A DNA stretch of 62,106 bases from the NCBI GenBank assembly GCA_016930695.1, contig JAFGGD010000014.1:1-62106 (forward strand), written 5' to 3'. Position numbers and translations under genes: made by a program. The notes under the pieces were generated by a model. That model did not search any database, was not told the DNA's origin, and was given only the letters and a program-made list of their open reading frames with translations. The DNA comes from Candidatus Eisenbacteria bacterium (GTDB taxonomy: Bacteria; Orphanbacterota; Orphanbacteria; Orphanbacterales; Orphanbacteraceae). The number at the start of each line of letters is the position of its first letter. The stretch's first letter is position 1. Shown here piece by piece: positions 1 through 7,063 of this stretch.

Positions 1-68
1 CAGCCGCGCGAGGTCGCACCCTTGTGGGAACTCCGTGGCGATCACGAACCCACCCAGGGGGCGGCACG

Positions 69-331
69 CCCCGGACTCCGAGAGGGAGACCCCGTCCGTC
101 CCACTCCCCACACCGTGCCCCGAAGGGAGACCGGTGGGGGAAGAGAATGAATCGATACCGATTCCAAACGCCCCGGATTCCGAGAGGGATTACCCGTCCG
201 TCCCTCTCCCCACACCGTGCCCCGAAGGGAGACCGGTGGGGGAAGGGAATGAATCGATACCGATTCCAAGCGCCCCGGACTCCGAGAGGGAGACCCCGTC
301 CGTCCCTCTCCCCACACCGTGCCCCGAAGGG
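69..331. repeat. 102-bp tandem repeat, about 2.6 copies
   Basis: Units start at 69, 171 and 273, so the period is exactly 102 bp, and the third copy decays after about 331. Each of the two complete units contains the near-palindrome GAATCGATACCGATTC (149-164 and 251-266) and a shared stretch reading CCCCACACCGTGCCCCGAAG. The period is a multiple of three, which keeps several frames open, but the translations are proline/arginine-rich and low in complexity, so I do not call a gene. Spacer-free units of this length are not CRISPR. It may be an intergenic repeat array or a regulator-binding cluster. Confidence 0.85.
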
Positions 332-355
332 AAGGCCGGCGGCGGAAAGGAGCGG

Positions 356-392
356 AAAAAAGGAAGGCGCGGCGTGACGGGCGTCACGCCGC
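356..392 (-). terminator. Candidate minus-strand rho-independent terminator (11-bp perfect palindrome plus T6)
   Basis: Bases 369-379 and 382-392 are perfect 11-bp inverted arms around a GG centre (core GGCGTGACG/CGTCACGCC). Read on the minus strand the hairpin is followed, after seven bases, by six T (A run at 356-361). It sits about 100 bp downstream of the minus-strand small ORF ending at 494, which fits termination of that transcript. The tiny loop also suits a dimeric-protein operator, so the role is uncertain. Confidence 0.45.
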
Positions 393-493
393 ACCGAGGG
401 GCTCCGGGCATTTGGAGCGATTGCCTTGCGCGGGACGCGTATGTGGCCATGTGCAGGAGAGCAACCCCGGCCGCCCCTCTACTACGCCATAGG

Positions 494-679
494 CTATTCC
501 TCCGCTTCGGTTTTTTCTCGGAACAGGCTGGCGATTTTCCTCTCCATGATCTCCCGATTGCGCGGGGTTATGAAGTCGAGGAGGTCGCCTTTTTCCCTAT
601 CCTCGGGAGCATGGATCCGCTGGGAATCGCCGGCCTGTTTTTCTCTCAGTCGTTTCTCCAGAAAGAGCAATTCCATCAC
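494..679 (-). CDS. Candidate small charged protein, 61 aa
   Basis: I do not recognise the family. The product is mostly Glu/Lys/Arg/Leu with predicted helical character (starts MMELLFLEKRLREKQ, ends REKTEAEE) and no signal peptide or membrane segment. It lacks the low-complexity Arg/Pro/Gly composition of antisense artefacts in this GC-rich DNA. GTG and ATG starts are adjacent at its 5' end; upstream there is only a weak G-rich ribosome-binding stretch. It lies about 150 bp downstream of another minus-strand small ORF (827-940) and upstream of a hairpin/T-run at 356-392, so a short two-gene transcript is plausible. Coding status is inferred only. Confidence 0.4.
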   Translation of the reverse strand: MMELLFLEKRLREKQAGDSQRIHAPEDREKGDLLDFITPRNREIMERKIASLFREKTEAEE

Positions 680-826
680 CCCCAGTCCCCGCCGTCCCGG
701 GCTCGCCCGCGACGGATCGCCGTGCTTTCCAGAAGGCTCCGGGGGAGAGGTCCTCGACGCGCCGCCTTATTACCGAGGCCTCCCCCCGCGGAGCGCATCA
801 CCCGCGGAATATCGCCGCGACGCAGG

Positions 827-940
827 CTACAGAAACCGCGCCAGGAAGCGGAAGAGGTGCCCCAGGCATTCCCCGGTCATCGGATCGTGCGCGGTCACTC
901 CGAAGAGCGCTGTGAACTCGAAAAGACCAAATGCGAACAT
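827..940 (-). CDS. Candidate small hydrophobic peptide, 37 aa
   Basis: An ATG at 940 follows GGAGGA with 8-nt spacing, one of the better ribosome-binding sites in the window, and opens a 37-codon frame ending in TAG. The peptide is Phe/Leu-rich with short polar stretches (begins MFAFGLFEFTALFG, ends LFRFLARFL), suggesting an amphipathic or membrane-associated peptide. A second in-frame ATG three codons upstream (949) overlaps the ribosome-binding site and is less likely. No family is recognised. The context is an otherwise gene-free stretch, followed on the same strand by a 61-aa candidate and a terminator-like hairpin. Confidence 0.4.
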   Translation of the reverse strand: MFAFGLFEFTALFGVTAHDPMTGECLGHLFRFLARFL

Positions 941-1082
941 TTTGACCATCCTCCTCCGAGATTCACCGACCGATCCGCCCTCCGTTCTTCTCCTCTTCTC
1001 TCCCTTTTCCGCGATTTCCGGTCGATCTTCTCCATTTCCTTCCACCGTCGTTGTCGTTCCGACCGAATGGATTCGCAAGGGG

Positions 1083-1104
1083 CGTGCCCGAAAGGGAGGG
1101 CACG
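1083..1104. repeat. Short inverted repeat in the gene-free region before the SDR gene
   Basis: CGTGCCC (1083-1089) pairs with GGGCACG (1098-1104) across an 8-nt loop. It lies about 100 bp upstream of the SDR start on the plus strand and about 140 bp upstream of the minus-strand peptide at 940. There is no T-run on either side, so a regulatory or RNA-structure role is as likely as termination. The rest of 393-493 and 950-1207 shows nothing I can name. Confidence 0.35.
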
Positions 1105-1207
1105 GCGGTTTCACCACCGGCTTCTTTCGTTTACATTGAGGGGGAGGGCCTCGGGGGGCGTGTCCCCCCAAGAAGATGACAATTCATGAGTTACACGGAG
1201 GGGCGGC

Positions 1208-2053
1208 ATGAAGAACGAGAGGACGGGACGGGGCGCGGCGCTGGTGACGGGCGCCGGGCGCGGAATCGGCCGGGCGATCGCGACGCGACTCGCCGCGGAC
1301 GGCGCCGCGACGGCGCTGGCCGCGCGCACCGCCGCCGAGCTGGAGGAGGCGCGGACGGAGATCGAGCGGGCCGGCGGGCGGGCGGCGACGTACATCCTGG
1401 ACGTGACGGACGCGGGGGCGGTGGAGGCGACCGTCGCCCGCGCGGAGTCGGAACTGGGACCCATCGATCTATTAGTGAACAACGCCGGCAGCCTCGCCGC
1501 CCTCGGCCCCACCTGGGAGACCGACCCGGAGGCATGGTGGACCGATCTCCGCACCAATCTGTACGGAGTCTATCTCTGTTGTCGCGCACTGATCCCGCGG
1601 ATGATCGCGCGCGGCGGGGGACGGATCGTGAACCTTGCCGGCGGCGGCACGGCCGGACCCTTCCCCTTCGCCTCCGCCTACGGGAGCACCAAGGCGGCGG
1701 TGATGCGTCTCACCGAAACGCTCACGGCGGAGTTGAAAATCGCAAGCGCGCCGATTCAGGTGTTCGCCCTCAGCCCCGGCTTCGTACGAACCGCCATGAC
1801 CGCGCCCTTCGCCGAAACCGAGGAGGGGCGCCGCTGGATGGGGCGTCTCGCGGACCGGATCGACCGGGGTCTCGACATCCCGCCCGAAAAGGCGGCGGCG
1901 ATGGTGGCCGCTATCGCCTCGGGACGGCTCGACGCGCTCCGGGGCCGCTACATGGACGCCCAGGACGATTCGGACCGAATCGAGGAGATGGAGGCGGGCG
2001 CCCGGGAAATCATCGAGAAGGACCTGCGCGTTCTCCGGATCCGTGACAAATAA
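1208..2053 (+). CDS. SDR-family NAD(P)-dependent oxidoreductase
   Basis: This is a classical short-chain dehydrogenase/reductase of 281 aa, slightly longer than the usual 250. The nucleotide-binding TGAGRGIG lies at residues 14-21, NNAG at 91-94 and the catalytic YGSTK at 158-162. The usual catalytic serine about 13 residues before the Tyr is replaced: the segment reads NLAGGGT, with Gly at the serine position and no neighbouring Ser. The protein may therefore use Thr148 or be catalytically altered. The ATG at 1208 follows GGAGGGGCGGC, which decides the start. It stands alone in the plus direction with about 145 bp before the next gene. The substrate cannot be inferred. Confidence 0.92.
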   Translation: MKNERTGRGAALVTGAGRGIGRAIATRLAADGAATALAARTAAELEEARTEIERAGGRAATYILDVTDAGAVEATVARAESELGPIDLLVNNAGSLAALGPTWETDPEAWWTDLRTNLYGVYLCCRALIPRMIARGGGRIVNLAGGGTAGPFPFASAYGSTKAAVMRLTETLTAELKIASAPIQVFALSPGFVRTAMTAPFAETEEGRRWMGRLADRIDRGLDIPPEKAAAMVAAIASGRLDALRGRYMDAQDDSDRIEEMEAGAREIIEKDLRVLRIRDK

Positions 2054-2090
2054 ACTTTCTCTTCCGGGGCCGGGGCACTCCACTCCTTTC

Positions 2091-2118
2091 TTGCATCGCG
2101 CCCCGTTTCGTCCATAAT
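2091..2118 (+). promoter_or_regulatory. Sigma-70-type promoter before the sulfur module
   Basis: TTGCAT (2091-2096) and CATAAT (2113-2118) are separated by 16 bp, 80 bp upstream of the MBL/rhodanese start. It is the only good hexamer pair I see in this intergenic gap and would drive 2199-4749 as one transcript. Confidence 0.5.
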
Positions 2119-2198
2119 TTCATGCGTCGAACCGATCCGGGACGCGCCCCCGGCGGGCCCGCGCCCCCGCCCGGACCGGCGGGACCAAGGAGAAGGAA

Positions 2199-3629
2199 AT
2201 GCGGATCCACCATCACTTCGTGCAAGGCATCGCCCACAGTTCCTATGTGCTCGGAGGCCGCAAGGAGTGCGCGGTGATCGACCCGGAACGAGACATCCGC
2301 CCCTATCTGCGCGCCGCCGAGGAGCTTGGGCTGAAGATCACCCGCGTGCTGCAAACGCATCTCCACGCCGATTTCGTGTCCGGCCACATCGACCTCGCCC
2401 GGGCGACCGGCGCGGTCATCGTGGCGCCGCGAAAGGCGCGCTGCCGCTTTGAGCACCTCGGCGTGAAGGAGGGGGATGAGATCCGGATCGACGATCTCAC
2501 GATCGGCGTGATCGAAACACCGGGTCACACGCCGGAGCACGTCTGCTACGTCGTCACCGACGGAAGCCGAAGCCGAGATCCGGTCGCCGTCTTCAGCGGC
2601 GATACGCTCTTCATCGGCGACGTGGGCCGGCCGGATCTCTTTCCGGGACGGGCGCGCTCCCTCGCCGCGTCCCTCTATGACAGCCTTCACGGGAAGCTGC
2701 TCCGCCTCCCCCCCTTCGTCGAGGTCTATCCCGCCCACGGGGCCGGCTCCCTCTGCGGCCGCGCCATGAGCGCCAAACGATCCGGCACGATCGGTTACGA
2801 GAAAAGAAACAACCGGGCGCTCCGCATTCGAGATCGGGAGCGCTTCATCCGTTCCCTCACCGAGGGGATGCCGCTGCCGCCGGATCACTTTTCCCGTTGC
2901 AGCGACGAGAACGCGAAGGGGCCCGCGCCGACGGGCCGCATGCCCCTTCCGCCGCCGCTGCCGCCGGTACTCTTCCGGGAGATGGCGGGCAAGCGGGGAC
3001 GGATCGTGCTGGACGTGCGTTCCTTCGAAGCCTTCGGCGCGCAGCACGTGCCGGGCGCCCTCCACATCGATCTCGCGGGCAACTTCCCCACATTCGCCGG
3101 CTGGGTGATTCCGCCGGACCGGCGGATCCTGCTCGTCGCCGACGATCGGCGGCGGGCGGAGGAGGCGACGATCCTGCTCCGCAAGGTGGGGCTCGACCGG
3201 GCCGAGGCCTACCTGGAGGGAGGGATGCGCGCGTGGGGGAGCGCCGGCCTGCCCGCGGAGCACGTCCCCCTTCTCTCGGCGGAGGAATTGCACTCGCGCA
3301 TCACCGGCGGGGAGCCGGGCGCGCTGATCGACGTGCGCGCCGAGAGCGAATACGAGGCGCAGAACATCCGGGGTTCCATCCATATTCCGGTGGCGGACCT
3401 CCGGTCGCGGTATCGGGAACTCGACCCGGACCTTCCCGTGGTCCTGCTCTGCTCGAGCGGGGTTCGTTCGAGCCTCGGCGCAAGTCTGTTGAAACGTCAT
3501 GGATTTCGCCGGGTCTTCAACGTGGCGGGAGGGACGGCGGGATACGCGGCGGCGGGATACGCGCCGGAGTGTCCGTTGTGCCTCGTCCCCCACGGCCCTC
3601 GCACTGCGGCGTTAGCGGGGAAGCCTTGA
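2199..3629 (+). CDS. MBL-fold hydrolase with two rhodanese domains (persulfide dioxygenase-like)
   Basis: The 476-aa protein combines an N-terminal metallo-beta-lactamase domain of the ETHE1/persulfide-dioxygenase type with two rhodanese domains. Metal ligands visible are H54, H56 and D58 in THLHADF, H110 in GHTPEH, and D135 in FSGDTLF. The first rhodanese domain (about 270-365) has VADDRRR where the active-site Cys loop should be, so it is probably non-catalytic. The second (about 370-450) has an intact loop CSSGVRS with Cys418. Family members handle persulfide/sulfane sulfur, oxidising glutathione persulfide or moving sulfur. The ATG follows GGAGAAGGAA. It is followed by two half-size YeeE/YedE transporter genes, supporting a sulfur import/oxidation operon. 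Confidence 0.93.
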   Translation: MRIHHHFVQGIAHSSYVLGGRKECAVIDPERDIRPYLRAAEELGLKITRVLQTHLHADFVSGHIDLARATGAVIVAPRKARCRFEHLGVKEGDEIRIDDLTIGVIETPGHTPEHVCYVVTDGSRSRDPVAVFSGDTLFIGDVGRPDLFPGRARSLAASLYDSLHGKLLRLPPFVEVYPAHGAGSLCGRAMSAKRSGTIGYEKRNNRALRIRDRERFIRSLTEGMPLPPDHFSRCSDENAKGPAPTGRMPLPPPLPPVLFREMAGKRGRIVLDVRSFEAFGAQHVPGALHIDLAGNFPTFAGWVIPPDRRILLVADDRRRAEEATILLRKVGLDRAEAYLEGGMRAWGSAGLPAEHVPLLSAEELHSRITGGEPGALIDVRAESEYEAQNIRGSIHIPVADLRSRYRELDPDLPVVLLCSSGVRSSLGASLLKRHGFRRVFNVAGGTAGYAAAGYAPECPLCLVPHGPRTAALAGKP

Positions 3630-3669
3630 GACCGCCGCGCGTTCGGCGATCCCTCGGCCGGAGCGAACG

Positions 3670-4188
3670 ATGACGAATCCCTTCCTCCTCGCACGGTGGT
3701 CCCCCTACGCGGTCGGCGCGGGAATCGGCGTTCTGTCGTGGATCGCCTTCCTCCTCTCCGACAAGGCGATCGGTTGTTCCACTCCCTTCGCGCGGGCGAG
3801 CGGCGCGATCGAGGCGCTCTTCCGCGGCGACCGCGCCCGGCTTCGCCCCTATTACCTCGAGGTAAAGCCTTCCTTCGGTTGGGACGGGGCTCTGGTGATC
3901 GGCGCGCTCGCCGGGGCGGCGATCTCCTCGCTCCTCTCCGGCTCCTTCCGGCTCGAGTGGGTGCCGCCCCGCTGGGAGGCTTTCTTCGGCGGGTCCGCCT
4001 GGGCGCGCTGGGCCGCCGCCCTCACCGGAGGCGTGCTGATGGGATTCGGCTCCCGCTGGGCGAACGGCTGCACCAGCGGGCACGGCATCAGTGGAACGCT
4101 CCAGCTCGCGCTCAGCGGCTGGGTCGCCGTCGCCGCCTTCTTCGCCGGAGGCGTCGCCGCCGCCTTCTTGCTCTTCGGGACGGGTTGA
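3670..4188 (+). CDS. YeeE/YedE-family thiosulfate/sulfur transporter, half-protein 1
   Basis: This 172-aa membrane protein has about four hydrophobic segments and the family signature region NGCTSGHGISG near residues 127-137, including the conserved Cys thought to relay sulfane sulfur through the pore in TsuA. Full-length YeeE proteins are about 350 aa; here the transporter is split in two, as in many bacteria. The second half begins three bases after this stop codon, and the MBL/rhodanese protein lies upstream, so the three genes probably act together. The exact substrate (thiosulfate versus other sulfane sulfur) is inference. Confidence 0.9.
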   Translation: MTNPFLLARWSPYAVGAGIGVLSWIAFLLSDKAIGCSTPFARASGAIEALFRGDRARLRPYYLEVKPSFGWDGALVIGALAGAAISSLLSGSFRLEWVPPRWEAFFGGSAWARWAAALTGGVLMGFGSRWANGCTSGHGISGTLQLALSGWVAVAAFFAGGVAAAFLLFGTG

Positions 4189-4191
4189 ATC

Positions 4192-4749
4192 ATGCTCGAC
4201 CGCCTACGCGCCGCACGGGGACCGCAGATCGGCGTCGGCTTCGGCCTCGGCGCCCTCTTCGGCTTTCTTCTCGACAAGAGCGGCGTGACACGGTTCGACG
4301 TCATCGCCGGCCAGCTCCTCCTGGAAGACTTCACCGTTCTGAAGGTGATGATGACGGCCGCGCTGGTCGGCATGATCGGGGTGTACGGGATGCGCGCCCG
4401 CGGTTGGGCGCGGCTCCATCCCAAGCCGGGAAGCTGGGGCGCCACCGGGCTCGGCGGGCTCCTCTTCGGCGTCGGCTTCGCGCTCCTCGGCTACTGCCCC
4501 GGCACCGTCGCCGGCGCGGTGGGGCACGGCGCGCTGGACGCCCTCTTCGGCGGCGCGGTGGGAATGCTGATCGGCTCGGGCCTTTTCGCGGCGCTCTATC
4601 CGGCGATCCGCGCGAGGGTATTGGAGAGGGGCGCCTTCCCGGCGCTCACCCTCCCCGAGCTTCTCGGCGCGCCGCCGCGCCTCGTGGTGCCGGCCGCGGC
4701 GGCGGTCTTGGCGGCGCTTCTCGTCGCCATCGAATGGGCCGGTCTCTGA
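4192..4749 (+). CDS. YeeE/YedE-family (DUF6691-like) sulfur transporter, half-protein 2
   Basis: At 185 aa this is the partner of the preceding gene, starting at an ATG only 3 bp after its stop. Several membrane segments are visible, and the family motif GYCPGTVAGAVGHG (about residues 101-114) carries the conserved Cys. In organisms with split YeeE the two halves assemble as one pore. Translational coupling with 3670-4188 is likely. It is followed after 23 bp by an unrelated lipid kinase, so the operon may run on. Confidence 0.9.
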   Translation: MLDRLRAARGPQIGVGFGLGALFGFLLDKSGVTRFDVIAGQLLLEDFTVLKVMMTAALVGMIGVYGMRARGWARLHPKPGSWGATGLGGLLFGVGFALLGYCPGTVAGAVGHGALDALFGGAVGMLIGSGLFAALYPAIRARVLERGAFPALTLPELLGAPPRLVVPAAAAVLAALLVAIEWAGL

Positions 4750-4772
4750 TCGGGCCCGAGGAACGGATCGTC

Positions 4773-5771
4773 ATGCCTCTTCTCGGCGACGCCGGAAAAG
4801 GGAAGGATGGCGGAAACCGATACCGTCGCATCCTGGCCATTCTGAATCCCAAGGCGGGATGGCGGATCCCGGGGTTCGATCCGCGGCACGCGTTGGAAAA
4901 GGCGCTGGAGCGGTACGACGGCGCGCACGCGATCCGGGAGACGGGGGGCGAGGACGACGCGCGGCGGTGGGCGGCGGCCGCGGCCGACGAGGGTTACGAC
5001 CTGTTGATCGTCGCCGGCGGGGACGGCACGATCCGGGAAGCGCTGGACGGCCTGATGACGGCGGGGGCGAAGATTCCCCTCGCGCCGGTGCCGACCGGTA
5101 CGGCGAACCTCCTCGCCCTCGGCATCGGTGTTCCTTTATACCCGAAATGGGCGCTCGACAAACTGTTGGAGGGGAGAGAGGTCCCCTTCGACGTGGGCCG
5201 GGTCGTCGGCGCGGACCGGTACTATCTGATCGCCGCCGGGCTCGGGCTTTTCGCGCAGTACATCGTGGACACCCCCCGCGACGTGAAGGCCCGTCTCGGT
5301 TTCCTCGCCTACGTCGGCGCCGGTATCCGAAACCTCTTTCGAATCCGGATCAACCGGGTGGAGATGAAGGTCGACGACCGCTGGCGCGTTTATCGCGCCT
5401 CGTCGGTGGTCATCGTCAACAGCCACGTCTCGGCGCCGCTGGAGGCGATCCTCGCCATGAGCGTCACCCCGCACGACGGCCTCCTCGACATCGTCGTAAC
5501 CCCGGTGCCGACCATCACCGGCCGGTTGAAGGTTCTCTCCCGGCGCCTCGCCTTCCGCCGGCACGACCTGGCGCTCCGGAAGGAGGATTTCCAGCTGATC
5601 CGGCACGAGCGCGGGCGTCGCGTCCGCGTCGAAACGAAGCCGCCCATGCCGGTCCACATCGACGGCGACCTGATCGGGGAGACTCCTTTCGAGACGGAGG
5701 TGATCCCCGGCGGCGTGCGCCTCTTGGTGCCGTCGGGTTACCGCTTCGGCGACGGGGGGCGGAAAGGATGA
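4773..5771 (+). CDS. Diacylglycerol kinase/YegS-family lipid kinase
   Basis: The 332-aa protein has NPKAG at 25-29 and GGDGT at 82-86, the nucleotide-binding motifs of the DagK/YegS/sphingosine-kinase fold. The C-terminal half is the usual beta-sandwich with the phrase VNSHVSAPLEAI and an ISV/VTPHDG-like segment. It phosphorylates a lipid acceptor at the cytoplasmic membrane; which lipid cannot be told. The frame extends far upstream, but the ATG at 4773 gives the normal family length and lies after the previous stop. Its TGA overlaps the ATG of the next gene (ATGA), so the two are translationally coupled. Confidence 0.92.
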   Translation: MPLLGDAGKGKDGGNRYRRILAILNPKAGWRIPGFDPRHALEKALERYDGAHAIRETGGEDDARRWAAAAADEGYDLLIVAGGDGTIREALDGLMTAGAKIPLAPVPTGTANLLALGIGVPLYPKWALDKLLEGREVPFDVGRVVGADRYYLIAAGLGLFAQYIVDTPRDVKARLGFLAYVGAGIRNLFRIRINRVEMKVDDRWRVYRASSVVIVNSHVSAPLEAILAMSVTPHDGLLDIVVTPVPTITGRLKVLSRRLAFRRHDLALRKEDFQLIRHERGRRVRVETKPPMPVHIDGDLIGETPFETEVIPGGVRLLVPSGYRFGDGGRKG

Positions 5772-6646
5772 ACCTGCTCGGCTCGGCTTTCGCCGCCTTC
5801 GGAGTGCTCCTGCGGGACGCCCTCTTCGAGTGGCGGCGGGACGCGGCGCAGCGCATGGCCGCCGCCCTCGCCTTCTACACGCTCATCTCGCTGGCCCCCC
5901 TTTTGGTGCTGATGATCGCCGTCATCGGTTTCGTCTTCGGCCGCGAGGCTGTGGAGGGAGAGCTGGTGATGCGGTTGCAGGGTCTGATGGGGGAGCCGGT
6001 GGCGCGAACGGTGCAGAACCTGGTGGCGGCGGCGGGCAGCGGGTCGTCGAAGCTGCTCGCCACCTCCCTCGGTCTCGTCTTTCTCGTCTACGGCGCCTCC
6101 GCCGTGTTCGGCCAGCTCCACGACTCGCTCAACATGATCTGGCACACCGAGAGACACCGCGTGAGCGGCTGGCGCGACTTCTTCCGCGCCCGGGTCTTCA
6201 GCCTTCTCATGGTTCTGGCGACCGGCTTCCTGCTGCTCGTTTCGCTTCTCGCGGGGACGGCGGTGACGGCGGCGACGGAACACTTCCGCCATCTCTTCCC
6301 CCAGATCGACCGGTTTTGGTACGGCGTTCACCTGGTCGCCGCCTTCGGCCTCCCCACCCTTCTCTTCGCGCTCATCTTCAAGATAATCCCGGACGTGCCC
6401 ATCGCCTGGCGCGACGCTTGGGGCGGCGCGATCCTGACGACCGCGCTCTACTCCATCGGACGGATGCTCCTCGGCATCTACCTGGGGCGCTCCACCTTCA
6501 CCTCCCTCTACGGGGCCGCCGGCTCGCTGGTGGTGCTCCTCTTCTGGATCTACTACACCGCCCAGATCCTCTTCCTCGGCGCCGAGTTCACCTACGTCTA
6601 CGCGCGCCGATTCGGATCACGACGGGGGGGCGGCGGCGCCCGGTGA
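5768..6646 (+). CDS. YihY/virulence factor BrkB-family membrane protein
   Basis: A 292-aa polytopic protein with about six transmembrane helices. The family pattern is clear: MAAALAFYTLISLAPLL near residues 30-46, a GASAVFGQLHDSLN loop, IIPDVPIAWRDA, and the final STFTSLYGAAGSLV helix. The frame is open much further upstream, but the ATG at 5768, inside GGAAAGGATG and overlapping the preceding stop by 4 bp, gives the normal length. YihY proteins were once called RNase BN in error; their function is unsettled and may concern lipid handling, which fits the coupled lipid kinase gene. Confidence 0.93.
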   Translation: MNLLGSAFAAFGVLLRDALFEWRRDAAQRMAAALAFYTLISLAPLLVLMIAVIGFVFGREAVEGELVMRLQGLMGEPVARTVQNLVAAAGSGSSKLLATSLGLVFLVYGASAVFGQLHDSLNMIWHTERHRVSGWRDFFRARVFSLLMVLATGFLLLVSLLAGTAVTAATEHFRHLFPQIDRFWYGVHLVAAFGLPTLLFALIFKIIPDVPIAWRDAWGGAILTTALYSIGRMLLGIYLGRSTFTSLYGAAGSLVVLLFWIYYTAQILFLGAEFTYVYARRFGSRRGGGGAR

Positions 6647-6662
6647 AACGGAGGGCGACGGC

Positions 6663-6809
6663 GTGACGGAACGACCCTTCGTCTCGATGATCGTCCCCGA
6701 CTTCCGGCCCGGCGGGCGGGACTCTCCCCGGCGCGGAGTCTCCCCCGTGGTTTCGCCGACGCGCCGTGAACCGCCCGTCGCCCGAGCGGCGCCCGATAGA
6801 GGTTCGTGA
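6663..6809 (+). pseudogene. Possible degenerate start of a family-2 glycosyltransferase
   Basis: A GTG-initiated 48-codon frame begins VTERPFVSMIVPDFRPGG, which resembles the first strand of GT2 glycosyltransferases (RPxVSVIVPxxN), then loses all similarity and stops. No later fragments of the domain follow in any frame I can see. It may be a decayed remnant left by a deletion, or coincidence. Confidence 0.25.
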
Positions 6810-6836
6810 TTGAAGGGTTTTGACCGCGAAGATCAT

Positions 6837-6960
6837 GAAGAGAAAAACTCGCGCGGCAACGCAGAGACGCGGAAAAATGCGAGGAAGATCTTCTCTTCTG
6901 CCTTGCGAAGGAGGGGGGCTTTTTCTTTCTCTCTGCGACACTGCGCGAGTTTTTCTCTTC
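6837..6960. repeat. Long imperfect inverted repeat, about 34-bp arms
   Basis: The left arm (6837-6870) contains GAAGAGAAAAACTCGCGCGG and GCAGAGACGC. The right arm (6927-6960) is its near-perfect reverse complement, with a short mismatch zone in the middle, and about 56 bp lie between. This CGCAGAGACGC-with-flanking-GAGAAAA sort of element looks like the dispersed intergenic palindromes seen in many genomes. It lies between the YihY gene and the secreted hydrolase and could form a long RNA hairpin ending one transcript. Beyond it, 6961-7063 contains a plausible -10 (TATACT, 7007-7012) without a clear -35. Confidence 0.8.
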
Positions 6961-7063
6961 TTCTTCCCGCGCTCCGTGGTTAGAACAAGCCTCCTTCGAT
7001 CCGTGCTATACTGAGGGTGAACATCCCCTCGCAGCCGTACGGCCCGTTCGTGAGGAGATCGCC

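Noticed and set aside
69-331. CRISPR array
   Set aside because: Units are 102 bp and abut without spacers.
35-1189. A 384-codon plus-strand frame spanning the repeat array
   Set aside because: Low-complexity Pro/Arg text with no domain and a repeat-driven open frame; no ribosome-binding site at its start.
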